Source: JAEUMW01 sp039807745
GTDB taxonomy: Bacteria; Pseudomonadota; Gammaproteobacteria; Burkholderiales; JAEUMW01
Assembly: GCA_039807745.1 (NCBI GenBank)
Contig: JBDHRV010000078.1
Location: forward strand, 1-16,445
Direction: 5' to 3'
Length of the DNA: 16,445 nt
Shown piece after piece: positions 1 through 6,994 of the stretch; the first letter of the stretch is position 1, and every line of letters begins with the position of its first letter. A program made the translations under genes and the position numbers. The notes under the pieces were generated by a model. That model was not told the origin of the DNA. It saw only the letters and a program-made list of their open reading frames with translations, and did not search any database.

Positions 1-56
1 TGTCGGTATCGCGCGTCAGTCGTATCGTGGCTACCCATGTGGAGCGCGACCAGGCA

Positions 57-138
57 AAAAGCAAGACCTGACCCCTCGCTGGTTGACCCCTCGCTGGTTT
101 TTGACCCCTCGCTGGTTTTGAAAAGCAAGGCCTGACCC
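57..138. repeat. Cluster of short direct repeats
   Basis: Three copies of the 16-mer TGACCCCTCGCTGGTT lie at 69-84, 84-99 and 102-117. They are bracketed by two near-identical 18-mers, AAAAGCAAGACCTGACCC at 57-74 and AAAAGCAAGGCCTGACCC at 121-138, which differ at one base. The repeats are visible directly. Elements of this look (GGGTCAGG(T/C)CTTGC on the other strand) resemble dispersed repeats near Y1/REP-associated transposases in proteobacteria; that link is inference and no transposase is present here. The right-hand copy sits just upstream of the first gene's putative -10 box. Confidence 0.7.
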
Positions 139-152
139 TCGGCAGGACGATC

Positions 153-183
153 TATACTTGTATTTGACCTGCGTCGAGGAGGG
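153..183 (+). promoter_or_regulatory. Putative -10 box and strong ribosome binding site of the UspA-like gene
   Basis: TATACT at 153-158 matches five of six bases of the sigma-70 -10 consensus, but no good -35 is seen at 16 to 18 bp. GAGGAGGG at 176-183 is a strong Shine-Dalgarno sequence nine bases before the ATG at 193 and fixes that start. The promoter part is weak; the ribosome binding site is convincing. Confidence 0.45.
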
Positions 184-192
184 CCAACGATC

Positions 193-618
193 ATGAGCGA
201 CACACGTATCCTCATCGTGGCTCACCGCACCGCGGCCACGCCGAAGCTGCTCGGCGCAGTCGCCGAGCGGGCCGCGCGCGGTGCATGCAGGTTCACGCTC
301 CTGGTCCCACGGCCGTATTGGGACCCTGACACCGAGGAAGCAGCCGCCACGCTCGAGCTCGCGATCCCGCTGCTCGACGCCGCGGCCGGCTCGCACGTGC
401 AAGGAATCGTCGGGGCTACCGATCCATACGAGGCGGTACGGGCGACGCTCGAGCGCGAGCGGTACGACGAGATCATCGTTTCGACGCTGCCGCAAAGGGT
501 GTCGCGGTGGCTGCACCTCGACCTCGCCCATCGCATTGCGCGGCTCGGCGTGCCTGTGAGCGTCGTGACCGCCGAGCAGGCCGAGCGCAACCTCTCGCCG
601 GGGCACGGGTCCAGCTGA
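193..618 (+). CDS. UspA-like (HUP-fold) small protein
   Basis: This 141-residue cytoplasmic protein begins with a hydrophobic strand (ILIVAHRTAATPKLL, about residues 5-19), followed by a helix and a second strand (RFTLLVP, 33-39). A later DEIIVSTLPQRVSRWLHLDL block lies in the second half and LGVPVSVV near the end. This alternating strand/helix pattern and the STLP-x-x-VSRWL block resemble the universal-stress-like proteins common in soil bacteria and actinobacteria. No signal peptide or transmembrane segment is seen. The ATG is set by GAGGAGGG nine bases upstream. The phosphodiesterase gene starts 47 bp downstream on the same strand, so the two may share a transcript. Family-level assignment is reasonable; the ligand and role are unknown. 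Confidence 0.7.
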   Translation: MSDTRILIVAHRTAATPKLLGAVAERAARGACRFTLLVPRPYWDPDTEEAAATLELAIPLLDAAAGSHVQGIVGATDPYEAVRATLERERYDEIIVSTLPQRVSRWLHLDLAHRIARLGVPVSVVTAEQAERNLSPGHGSS

Positions 619-665
619 TCGGACACCGCGCGCAGAGCGTTCGTGCTTATCCGCACGGGCAGCCC

Positions 666-1745
666 ATGAGCCCGCTCCCTGACGCATCGGACGACGGCGT
701 GTGGCCGACCCTCGACGGCAAGCCGCCGATCGTGATCGCGCATCGCGGCGCCTCGGGTTATCGGCCCGAGCACACGCTCGCCTCCTACGCCCTCGCGATC
801 GAGCAGGGCGCGGACTACATCGAACCCGATCTGGTCGCGACCCAGGACGGCCACCTCGTCGCGCGGCATGAGCCCCTGCTGGATGACACCACCGATGTCA
901 CGGCCCGTCCGGAGTTCGCGGACCGCAAGAAGGCGCGCACCATGGATGGCAAACCCGTCACCGCATTCTTCGCGAGCGATTTCACGCTCCGCGAGATGAA
1001 GACGCTGCGCGCGGTGCAGCCGAATCCGGCGCGCTCGAACGAGTACGACGGCAAGTACGGGATTCCGACCTTCGAGGAGATTCTCGATCTGGTCGAGACC
1101 GAGAGCGTGAAGCGAGGCCGGTCGATCGGCATCTACCCGGAGACCAAGCATCCGGCTTTCCACCACGCGCTCGGCCTGCCGCTGGAGGAGCGGCTCCTCG
1201 AAGCGTTGCGGCGCCGGGGTCTGGATCGTGCCGATGCACCGGTTTTCATTCAGTCTTTCGAGAGCGACAACCTCCAGTATCTGCGCACGCGAACGAAGGT
1301 GGCGCTCGTGCAACTGCTGGACGAGGACGCGCTCGAGTTCGACGGCGCCGGCAGGCGCGTCGTGGGCGTCAGGATAGCGCGGTTCGGAGACCCGCGCGGC
1401 GGGACGCCCCCGCGACACTTGGCGAACATCGCAAAGTACGCGAATGCGATCGGCCCCTGGAAGCGCCAGATCCTCCGCGACGTGCACGCGGGCACATTGC
1501 TGCAGACGACCGTGATCGAGCAGGCGCACGCGGCGGGACTGCGCGTGCACTCCTACACGTTCCGCAACGAGCCCGCGACGCTCGCCCCCCAATATCGCAA
1601 CGATCCTCGGCTCGAGTACTTCCAGTTCCTCGACCTCGGGGTCGACGGCGTCTTCTCGGATTTCCCCGACACGGCGCTCGCCGCACGACAGGCTGCAGTC
1701 CCGGGGCGGATGAAGATCCCCCCGTCGGCAAATTCGTGCTCGTGA
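666..1745 (+). CDS. glpQ: Glycerophosphodiester phosphodiesterase, GlpQ type
   Basis: Predicted to hydrolyse glycerophosphodiesters to glycerol-3-phosphate plus an alcohol, a phospholipid recycling reaction. The 359 residues hold the GDPD signature: HRGASGYRPEHT at 26-37 (H26, R27), a metal-binding E53-x-D55 in YIEPDL, and catalytic H68 in ARHEP. The FFASDFTLREMKTLRAVQ stretch (about 101-118) and YPETKHP (157-163) are typical of the longer GlpQ subgroup, and the length matches E. coli GlpQ. ATG 666 is chosen because homology begins about 20 residues after it. The open frame extends upstream to 507, but that part overlaps the previous gene and shows no recognisable sequence. No signal peptide is visible at the chosen start, unlike periplasmic GlpQ, so the enzyme may be cytoplasmic. 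The ribosome binding site is weak. Confidence 0.9.
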   Translation: MSPLPDASDDGVWPTLDGKPPIVIAHRGASGYRPEHTLASYALAIEQGADYIEPDLVATQDGHLVARHEPLLDDTTDVTARPEFADRKKARTMDGKPVTAFFASDFTLREMKTLRAVQPNPARSNEYDGKYGIPTFEEILDLVETESVKRGRSIGIYPETKHPAFHHALGLPLEERLLEALRRRGLDRADAPVFIQSFESDNLQYLRTRTKVALVQLLDEDALEFDGAGRRVVGVRIARFGDPRGGTPPRHLANIAKYANAIGPWKRQILRDVHAGTLLQTTVIEQAHAAGLRVHSYTFRNEPATLAPQYRNDPRLEYFQFLDLGVDGVFSDFPDTALAARQAAVPGRMKIPPSANSCS

Positions 1746-1797
1746 AGGGCGACGCTGTCCGGTCCTGCTGATCGCGCCCGCGCGAGACCCGGAATGT

Positions 1798-1855
1798 CAT
1801 AATGCAGCCGTGCGGCAAGCCACCGCGGCGCACGACAGATTGCAACAGCAGGGAG
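1798..1855 (+). promoter_or_regulatory. Possible -10 box and ribosome binding site of the cupin gene
   Basis: CATAAT at 1798-1803 matches five of six -10 consensus bases, in a 119-bp gap after the phosphodiesterase. No convincing -35 is seen. A purine-rich AGGGAGA near 1849-1855 serves the ATG at 1865. Confidence 0.35.
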
Positions 1856-1864
1856 ACCCGATCC

Positions 1865-2200
1865 ATGAGCAACAACGAATGGTGCGTCTTCACCCTCGAT
1901 GAGCTCGCACGCAGGGTCGAGGGAAGGGAAGTCCGTTTCGTCGAGTTCCTGCGCACGTCGACGCTGAGCTGCGGCATCTATCGCCTGCCGGCCGGCTCGC
2001 GCGACATGCAGGCGCCGCACCTCGAGGACGAGGTCTACTTCGTCGTCGGCGGCCGTGCCCGGCTCAAGGTCGGCGGGCAGGAGCACGAAGTCTCCGCTGG
2101 CAAGATCCTCTACGTGCGCGCCACCTCCGAGCACTCGTTCTTCGATATCGAAGAGGACCTCACGCTGGTGGCGATCTTCGGCGCCACCGGGCGGATCTGA
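1865..2200 (+). CDS. Small single-domain cupin protein
   Basis: A 111-residue protein with a single cupin_2 barrel. Motif 1 is seen as GSRDMQAPHLEDEVYFVVGG (residues 44-63), giving H52, E54 and E56 as possible metal ligands. Motif 2 lies around AGKILYVRATSEHSFFD with H90. It ends with a typical final strand (LTLVAIFGA). No signal peptide. ATG 1865 is preferred over upstream in-frame starts because AGGGAGA precedes it and the cupin sequence fits from there. Such proteins bind a divalent metal and may be small oxygenases, isomerases or sensors; the substrate cannot be told from sequence. It is separated by 119 bp from the upstream gene and converges on a minus-strand small gene across a hairpin. 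Confidence 0.85.
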   Translation: MSNNEWCVFTLDELARRVEGREVRFVEFLRTSTLSCGIYRLPAGSRDMQAPHLEDEVYFVVGGRARLKVGGQEHEVSAGKILYVRATSEHSFFDIEEDLTLVAIFGATGRI

Positions 2201-2213
2201 ATCGCTTCGCGTG

Positions 2214-2247
2214 CGAGGGGCGGCATCGCCCCTCGGGAGCCGGCTCC
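2214..2247. terminator. Hairpins between convergent genes
   Basis: A perfect 9-bp stem CGAGGGGCG (2214-2222) and CGCCCCTCG (2227-2235) closes a GCAT loop. It is followed directly by the palindrome GGAGCCGGCTCC (2236-2247). It lies between the cupin stop (2200) and the stop of the minus-strand small gene (2255). There is no run of T on either side, so termination would be hairpin-based, possibly for both directions. Confidence 0.55.
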
Positions 2248-2254
2248 CCGGCGA

Positions 2255-2443
2255 TCAGGCCGCCTTGGGGTGTCTCAGCGGATAGTCGTGGTATTCGACC
2301 AGGTGCCCGATCCTGTGAGCCGTGCGATCGTTCAGGTTCTCGCTGCCCTGCTTTTCCGGGTGGACCAGGAAGACAGCGCTGCCATAGGTTGCGGAAATAT
2401 CGAATTCGTCCATGTCGGTCGTCTCGGTCGAGTGGAAAATCAT
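2255..2443 (-). CDS. Small 62-residue protein of unknown function
   Basis: I do not recognise this protein. It has 62 residues starting MIFHSTETTDMDEFD, is acidic at the N-terminus, and contains three histidines in a RIGHLVEYHDYPLRH segment near the C-terminus. There are no cysteines, no signal peptide and no clear transmembrane helix. Support for it being real: AGGAGA lies about five bases before the ATG on the minus strand, in an AT-rich leader that stands out from the GC-rich surroundings, and the stop sits close to a terminator-like hairpin. The composition looks like a folded cytoplasmic protein. It converges on the cupin gene and has no other gene in its transcription unit. Confidence 0.6.
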   Translation of the reverse strand: MIFHSTETTDMDEFDISATYGSAVFLVHPEKQGSENLNDRTAHRIGHLVEYHDYPLRHPKAA

Positions 2444-2701
2444 TGTCGTCTCCTAATTTGAACTGTTTGTGATCGTTGCCGGCGCGGTGCACCCGCGTGG
2501 CGGGTGACTGGCTGCGCGGCGGGGTTCATGAGTCCTGCCGGTGGCACCTGCGTGCCCGAGCCAACGGGAAAGCGTCCCCGACAGTTATGCGTTATGCGTT
2601 CTGTGCGAAGCGTGGCGGATCATCGATGCGCCGCGGAAATCGTCTGCCCCGGACCGGACACCTCGCCCGGTCGGGAAGTACGGTGCCTCGCTTGCCTGCC
2701 C

Positions 2702-2872
2702 TCAGCAGGGCGCCCGAAGATCGCGGGGAGTGGTGACCGCGTACGCGCAGGTATGGCGCCGGACACCCTCGGGCGTCCCACAGCGCATTGCGTCGCTCGG
2801 CAATAGCCCGGCACGGGAATGTGCGGGCGCGGCCCCGTGCGTTGCACGAGGCGGCAGGTTCAGTATTCTCAT
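2702..2872 (-). CDS. Doubtful 56-residue open frame
   Basis: On the minus strand an ATG at 2872 is preceded by GAGAGGAGCG, a good Shine-Dalgarno match, and opens a 56-codon frame beginning MRILNLPPR and ending at a TGA at 2702-2704. The translation is rich in Arg, Pro, Ala and Thr and resembles no known family; it has two Cys residues and no membrane segment. Its composition argues against a folded protein, so the ribosome binding site may be fortuitous. It is listed only because the region has no better candidate. Confidence 0.2.
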   Translation of the reverse strand: MRILNLPPRATHGAAPAHSRAGLLPSDAMRCGTPEGVRRHTCAYAVTTPRDLRAPC

Positions 2873-2887
2873 GGCATCGCTCCTCTC

Positions 2888-2921
2888 ACGCCGTCTTGCG
2901 GCGTCCGACCGGTGACGTCAC
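2888..2921. repeat. Hairpin followed by a 10-bp palindrome
   Basis: ACGCCG (2888-2893) and CGGCGT (2899-2904) form a hairpin with a TCTTG loop. Eight bases later is the perfect palindrome GTGACGTCAC (2912-2921). The palindrome has the size of a dimeric regulator site, but no regulator can be named. It lies about 400 bp before the VWA gene start. Confidence 0.4.
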
Positions 2922-3320
2922 GACCCGGGATGCGGATCTGCTCATCGACCAGTCTCGTTGAACTGTGGCTCGCGCGTCGGTAACACGCGAGGTTCCGTGT
3001 ACGTTACACCTCCAATGTGTCAGTGTCACTACCACGCACGGGGCGCGCTCTACGCAGGTTTCGTTCCACACTCGGCGCTGGGCACTGAAGCTGCTGAGAC
3101 CCGGCCGGGCGTTCGCGGTTCCACGGTCGTGCGTCCGATCGTGCCCCAAAGCGGGGCGTCGCGAAGGCGCTTTGCGCCATTACCGTGCAGGATTTTGCTG
3201 TCATGCATCCGTGGACGCGCCTCACGGCAGCACAGGCGGTTGCACGAAGCGCGTGGGCGGGATCAGAATTTCACCGGTGCTCTGCTGAACCGCGACCGGA
3301 ACGACGGACCCCGAAAAGCC

Positions 3321-4493
3321 GTGCTGATCGATTTCTTCCTGCACCTCAAGTCACGCCGGCTCCCGGTATCGACCAAGGAATACCTGACGCTGCTGGAAGC
3401 GCTGCGCCAGCACGTCTGCGATCACTCCATCGAGGCGTTCTACTATCTCGCACGCGCTTGTCTGGTGAAGGACGAGTCGCATTTCGACCGCTTCGATCAG
3501 GCCTTCGGCGAGTACTTCCGCGGCGTCGAGCACCTTCCTGGTCTGGCGGCGGAAATCCCGGCGGAGTGGCTGAAGCTGCTCGCGAAGCGACACCTCTCGC
3601 CCGAGGATCGCGCCAGACTGGAGAAGCTCGGCTGGGACAAGCTCATGGCGGAGTTCGAGCGGCGTCTGCGCGAGCAGATGGGTCGCCATCAGGGCGGCAG
3701 CAAGTGGATCGGAACCGGCGGCTCCTCGCCCTTCGGTGCGCACGGCTTTCACCCGGAAGGCATCCGCGTCGGCCCCGAGAGCTCGGGCAATCGGACCGCA
3801 GTACGAGTCTGGGACGAACGCGAGTACCGCAACCTCGACGGCAACGTGGCGCTCGGCACGCGCAACATCAAGGTCGCGCTGCGCCGGTTGCGACGCTTCG
3901 CGCGGCAGGGCGCGCCGGAGGAACTCGACCTCGACACCACCATCCAGCGCACCGCGCGCAACGCGGGGTGGCTCGATCTGCACATGCGCCCGGAACGCCA
4001 CAACGCGGTAAAGGTGCTGCTGCTGCTCGATGTCGGAGGCTCGATGGATTGGCACGTGAAACTCTGCGAGGAGCTTTTCAGCGCCGCCCGCACGCAGTTC
4101 AAGCACCTCGAGCACTTCTACTTTCACAACTGCCCGTATGACTTCGTGTGGCGCGACAACCAGCGCCGTCACACCGAGCGACTGCCCACGCTCGACCTGC
4201 TGCACAAGTATCCGCAGGACTACCGTCTGATCCTCGTGGGCGACGCGGCGATGAGCCCGCACGAGATCCTGAGTCCCGGCGGGTCGCTGCGGCACGTCAA
4301 CCACGAGACGGGCGAGGTGTGGCTGCGGCGCATGCTCGCTGTCTATCCGAAGGCCGTGTGGCTCAACCCCGAACCGGAGGACTGCTGGGGCGAACAGGTT
4401 TCCACCGGCATCATCCGCCGGCTGATGGGCGATCGCATGTACCCGCTCACCCTCGACGGTCTGGAACGGGCGATGCGGTATCTGTCGCGGTAG
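3321..4493 (+). CDS. CoxE-like von Willebrand factor A domain protein
   Basis: A 390-residue cytoplasmic protein. The N-terminal helical half begins LIDFFLHLKSRRLPVSTKEYLTLLEAL, a highly recognisable start for the bacterial VWA/CoxE-like family that usually works with a MoxR-type AAA+ ATPase in maturing metalloenzymes. The VWA domain begins near residue 230 (VKVLLLLDVGGSMDWH, 230-245). Its metal-site loop reads D237-V-G-G-S241, the subgroup form rather than classical DxSxS, and GDAAM at 308-311 is a second metal-site loop. The frame is open upstream to 2958, but the family start fits GTG 3321. No clear ribosome binding site precedes that codon, so the start is somewhat uncertain. No MoxR gene is present in the window. 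It converges on the DUF2238 gene, 10 bp away. Confidence 0.88.
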   Translation: MLIDFFLHLKSRRLPVSTKEYLTLLEALRQHVCDHSIEAFYYLARACLVKDESHFDRFDQAFGEYFRGVEHLPGLAAEIPAEWLKLLAKRHLSPEDRARLEKLGWDKLMAEFERRLREQMGRHQGGSKWIGTGGSSPFGAHGFHPEGIRVGPESSGNRTAVRVWDEREYRNLDGNVALGTRNIKVALRRLRRFARQGAPEELDLDTTIQRTARNAGWLDLHMRPERHNAVKVLLLLDVGGSMDWHVKLCEELFSAARTQFKHLEHFYFHNCPYDFVWRDNQRRHTERLPTLDLLHKYPQDYRLILVGDAAMSPHEILSPGGSLRHVNHETGEVWLRRMLAVYPKAVWLNPEPEDCWGEQVSTGIIRRLMGDRMYPLTLDGLERAMRYLSR

Positions 4494-4503
4494 CCGAGCT
4501 GCC

Positions 4504-5133
4504 CTACCCTATTCCTCGCATCGCCCGCAACTGACGGTCCTGCAACCAGCCGAGCAGAAGCTGTGAGGTGACGGCACCGACGAGCGCGAGGAACATGTCC
4601 CACTGCGTGTCCCAGACGTCGCCCTGCGTCCCGAGAAAAGCGTCGGCACCGGTCCCGGACGCGACCGCGACCCACCATTCGATCATCTCGTAGAAAGCCG
4701 AGAATGCGAGCGCGATGCACGTGCACAGGAAGAACAGCATCGCACCCGATCGCAGCGGCGTCACGCGCAGCAGGATCTCGCGCGCGATCAGCGCCGGCAC
4801 GAAGCCCTGCATGAAATGACCGACGCGGTCGTAGTGGTTGCGGCTCAGCGCGAGCGCGTCGCGGATCGCGTCGAACAGCGGCACCTCCGCGTAGGTGTAA
4901 TGCCCGCCCACGAGCAGGACGAGCGCGTGCGCCCAGATGAGCACGTACAGCAGCGGCGTGAGGCGGAAGCGCCAGTAGGTCGCGAGCAGTACGATGACGC
5001 CGATCAAGGCGGGGAGCACCTCGAGCCACCAGACCGTGCGGTCCTTCGGTCCGATCGACGACCACGCGAATACCATCAGGAACGTACCGCCAAGGAAGGC
5101 CAGCAGCCGCGTCGGTTCGCGTGCCGGCCGCAT
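4504..5133 (-). CDS. DUF2238 (YjdF-like) inner-membrane protein
   Basis: A 209-residue protein with about six transmembrane segments (roughly residues 10-28, 36-54, 59-77, 104-123, 129-154 and 178-198). Family hallmarks are NHYDRVGHFMQGF (99-111), YEMIEWW (148-154) and GTQGDVWDTQWDM (168-180), all conserved in DUF2238/YjdF membrane proteins of unknown function. The conserved His, Asp, Glu and Trp residues sit near the membrane faces, which could suggest a binding site. The gene begins one base after the stop of the upstream secretin-like gene (TGA-C-ATG), implying translational coupling. It is the last gene of the FNT operon. Confidence 0.87.
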   Translation of the reverse strand: MRPAREPTRLLAFLGGTFLMVFAWSSIGPKDRTVWWLEVLPALIGVIVLLATYWRFRLTPLLYVLIWAHALVLLVGGHYTYAEVPLFDAIRDALALSRNHYDRVGHFMQGFVPALIAREILLRVTPLRSGAMLFFLCTCIALAFSAFYEMIEWWVAVASGTGADAFLGTQGDVWDTQWDMFLALVGAVTSQLLLGWLQDRQLRAMRGIG

Positions 5134-5134
5134 G

Positions 5135-6013
5135 TCAGCGCACGATTTCCTGAACCATCAGCAGGATGGAGCGGCGCTCGGTGCCGGTGTCGCTGCGCTG
5201 GCCGAGATTCCCGGACGATTGCATCGAGCCGCTCGAGGACGTCCCGCCGATCTCCATCCACTCGCCGAGCGGCGCGGAGACGACCGTGCTCACGCCTTGT
5301 ACATTGGCCGTGCCGGGATAACGCCCCGGGCGTTCGCGCTGCGGATTGATCTCCACCGTCACGGTATCGCCTGCGACGCGCGGCAGAACCTGGAACCCGG
5401 TGTTGAGGTCGCGGAACTGCGTGGATTCGACCACCTGCGTGCCATAGGGCGTTTGCACGACCTGGCGCGACGGTACCGGCACGGATTGACCGATGCGGAT
5501 GAACGCGACGTTCCCTTCCAGCACCTGTACGCGCTGGGTGTTGGCATCGGAGGCGACGACGTCGCGCGCGGCGATGCGGCCCCGCACGAACGTGTCACCG
5601 CTGCCGCCCTGCACGACGAGCCCCTCGTTGCGACCCCGGCTGCCGGGCACCGCGATGCCTGCGCTGTCGCCGATGCCGACTCGGCCCGAGAGGTCGGTCT
5701 CGCGCCGTGCGGTGGCAAGATCGACATCCTGCCGCACGGTGACGAGGAGCTGCCGCGGCCGCGCGTCGACCTGGTCGATGATCTTGCGCAGCTCGGCCAG
5801 GTTCGCGGGCGAGGTGCGAACGATCAGCTGATTCTGCATCCCGCTGAGTGACCCGCTGCGGTCGATGAAGGGCTCGAGCAGCGGAATGATCTGATCGGCC
5901 GTGCGGTACCTGAGCGTGATCACTTCGAGCACGCTCTGCTGTGCCAGCGCCAGCGCAGCCATCAGCCCCGCAAACGCCGCGGTCAGTCTTCCCAGGTCGT
6001 TCCAGCTCAACAC
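5135..6013 (-). CDS. Short secretin-like periplasmic protein (NolW/secretin N-domain)
   Basis: This 292-residue protein starts at GTG 6013, preceded by GGACGAGG on the minus strand. A signal peptide is visible (hydrophobic TAAFAGLMAALALA, cleavage probably after A24). Residues 28-93 form a NolW/secretin N-type domain (ITLRYRTADQIIPLLEPF, then LIVRTSPANLAELRKIIDQVDARPRQ). Residues 160-292 resemble the first half of a secretin core (FQVLPRVAGDTVTVEINPQ, VVSAPLGEWMEIGG). The total is about half a normal GspD or PilQ protein, and the usual secretin C-terminal barrel end is not evident. The frame is open further upstream, but that part is antisense to the FNT gene. It starts 32 bp after the FNT stop and is coupled to the DUF2238 gene. 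Role unknown. Confidence 0.82.
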   Translation of the reverse strand: MLSWNDLGRLTAAFAGLMAALALAQQSVLEVITLRYRTADQIIPLLEPFIDRSGSLSGMQNQLIVRTSPANLAELRKIIDQVDARPRQLLVTVRQDVDLATARRETDLSGRVGIGDSAGIAVPGSRGRNEGLVVQGGSGDTFVRGRIAARDVVASDANTQRVQVLEGNVAFIRIGQSVPVPSRQVVQTPYGTQVVESTQFRDLNTGFQVLPRVAGDTVTVEINPQRERPGRYPGTANVQGVSTVVSAPLGEWMEIGGTSSSGSMQSSGNLGQRSDTGTERRSILLMVQEIVR

Positions 6014-6045
6014 CTGCCTCGTCCTTCGATGTTTGGGTCGGTTCG

Positions 6046-6921
6046 TCAGGATCGCAGCCCCTTGCGGTAGATGGAGTAGTACACGAGGGCCACGAGCACG
6101 CTGCCACCGACGATGTTGCCGAGCGTCACGGGCAACAGATTGTCCAGCAGCCCCGCCCAGCCGAGCACGGAGACGTCCGTGCCGGGCGGCGGCGACCCCC
6201 AATTGGCAAGAAGGATGCCGAGCGGAATGATGTAGAGGTTGGCGATGCAGTGCTCGTAGCCGCACGCGACGAACGCCGAGATCGGAAAGACCATGGCGAG
6301 GATCTTGTCCGTGACCGAGCGGCCCGCCATGGCCACCCACAGCCCCAGGCACACCAGCATGTTGCACAAGACCCCCTTGAAGAACGCGGTCCAGAACGGC
6401 AGGGCGGCCTTGTACGCAGCCAGCCGGATCGCAGTGCGGCCGACCTCGCCGTCGTTCATGTCGGGAAAATGGGAAAGGAAGATCACCGCCGCGAGTGCGA
6501 CCGCACCGAACGCATTCGTGAAGTACACCACGAGCCAGTTGCGCACCACCTCCGCCGTCGTGATCTTGCGTTCCGCCCACGCCATCACCAGGAAGTTGTT
6601 GCCGGTGAAGAGCTCGGCGCCCCCCATCACCACCAGGATGAGCCCCAGCGTGAACGCGACACCGCCGAGCACACGACTTGCCGCGAAGCCCAGCTCCGGA
6701 TCGCTGATCACCAGGGTGTAATACATGGCGCCGAGGCCGATGAAGCCACCCGCCACGACGCCCAGCATCGCCATCGGCAGGAAGGGCAGCCGCGCCTTGA
6801 TGACGCCGTTTTGCTCCACCTTCTGCGCGATCTCCTTCGGCGTGAAGGCATCGAAGCCGAAGATCTGGGGTTGCGGGGTCGGGTTTGAAGGCTGTGGTGA
6901 CAGGGGCTGCAGCTGCGGCAT
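6046..6921 (-). CDS. Formate/nitrite transporter (FNT) family anion channel
   Basis: A pentameric inner-membrane channel for small monocarboxylates or nitrite. The 291 residues hold the family landmarks: AELFTGNN (102-109, omega-loop threonine T106), KGVLCNMLVC (182-191, pore-region lysine K182), YEHCIANLY (222-230, central histidine H224) and GNIVGGS (268-274). Six transmembrane helices follow a polar, Pro/Gln-rich N-terminal tail of about 20 residues. ATG 6921 is preferred over upstream in-frame starts because GAGGAG lies just before it and the upstream translation is not protein-like. The substrate (formate, nitrite, lactate or acetate) cannot be decided; no formate dehydrogenase or nitrite reductase is nearby. 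First gene of the operon with the secretin-like and DUF2238 genes. Confidence 0.92.
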   Translation of the reverse strand: MPQLQPLSPQPSNPTPQPQIFGFDAFTPKEIAQKVEQNGVIKARLPFLPMAMLGVVAGGFIGLGAMYYTLVISDPELGFAASRVLGGVAFTLGLILVVMGGAELFTGNNFLVMAWAERKITTAEVVRNWLVVYFTNAFGAVALAAVIFLSHFPDMNDGEVGRTAIRLAAYKAALPFWTAFFKGVLCNMLVCLGLWVAMAGRSVTDKILAMVFPISAFVACGYEHCIANLYIIPLGILLANWGSPPPGTDVSVLGWAGLLDNLLPVTLGNIVGGSVLVALVYYSIYRKGLRS

Positions 6922-6988
6922 GGACGCTCCTCGGACGAGGTGAGAATCGGCGGTCTCGGAAGGCCCGAGGCCCCCTGGTGGCAGGCCG

Positions 6989-6994
6989 ATTATA
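6989..6994 (-). promoter_or_regulatory. Perfect -10 box upstream of the FNT gene
   Basis: The minus strand carries a perfect TATAAT at 6994-6989, placing a transcript start near 6982 and a leader of about 60 bases before ATG 6921. No -35 match is found at 16 to 18 bp, so the promoter may depend on an activator. The leader holds a GC-rich inverted repeat around 6954-6970. Confidence 0.45.

Larger units (their letters stand above)
2444..3320. other. Long intergenic stretch without a convincing gene
   Basis: About 880 bp lie between the divergent starts of the small minus-strand gene and the VWA gene. Open frames here have arginine/serine/proline-rich translations typical of non-coding GC-rich DNA and match no family I know; no Walker motifs of a MoxR ATPase appear in any frame. 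Visible structure includes CACCCGC-GTG-GCGGGTG (2490-2506), ACGCCG-TCTTG-CGGCGT (2888-2904) and the 10-bp palindrome GTGACGTCAC (2912-2921). One 56-codon minus-strand frame with a good ribosome binding site is listed separately. No tRNA-like fold was found. Confidence 0.6.

Noticed and set aside
57..138. CRISPR array
   Set aside because: Repeats are only 16 bp, contiguous or nearly so with no spacers, and there are no cas genes.
222..1592. Long minus-strand open frame of 456 codons opposite the UspA-like and GlpQ genes
   Set aside because: It is the antisense shadow of two well-supported plus-strand genes; its Arg/Ala-rich translation matches no family.
2536..2556. Sigma-54 promoter at GGTGGCACCTGCGTGCCC
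   Set aside because: The GG to GC spacing is nine instead of ten bases and no gene follows at a suitable distance.
2541..2915. Plus-strand open frame of 124 codons in the intergenic stretch
   Set aside because: No ribosome binding site, and Arg/Ser/Pro-rich translation without family resemblance.
2958..3320. N-terminal extension of the VWA protein to 511 residues
   Set aside because: The family start is at LIDFFLHLKSRRLPVSTKEYL; the extension is Arg/Ser-rich and unlike MoxR or any known domain.
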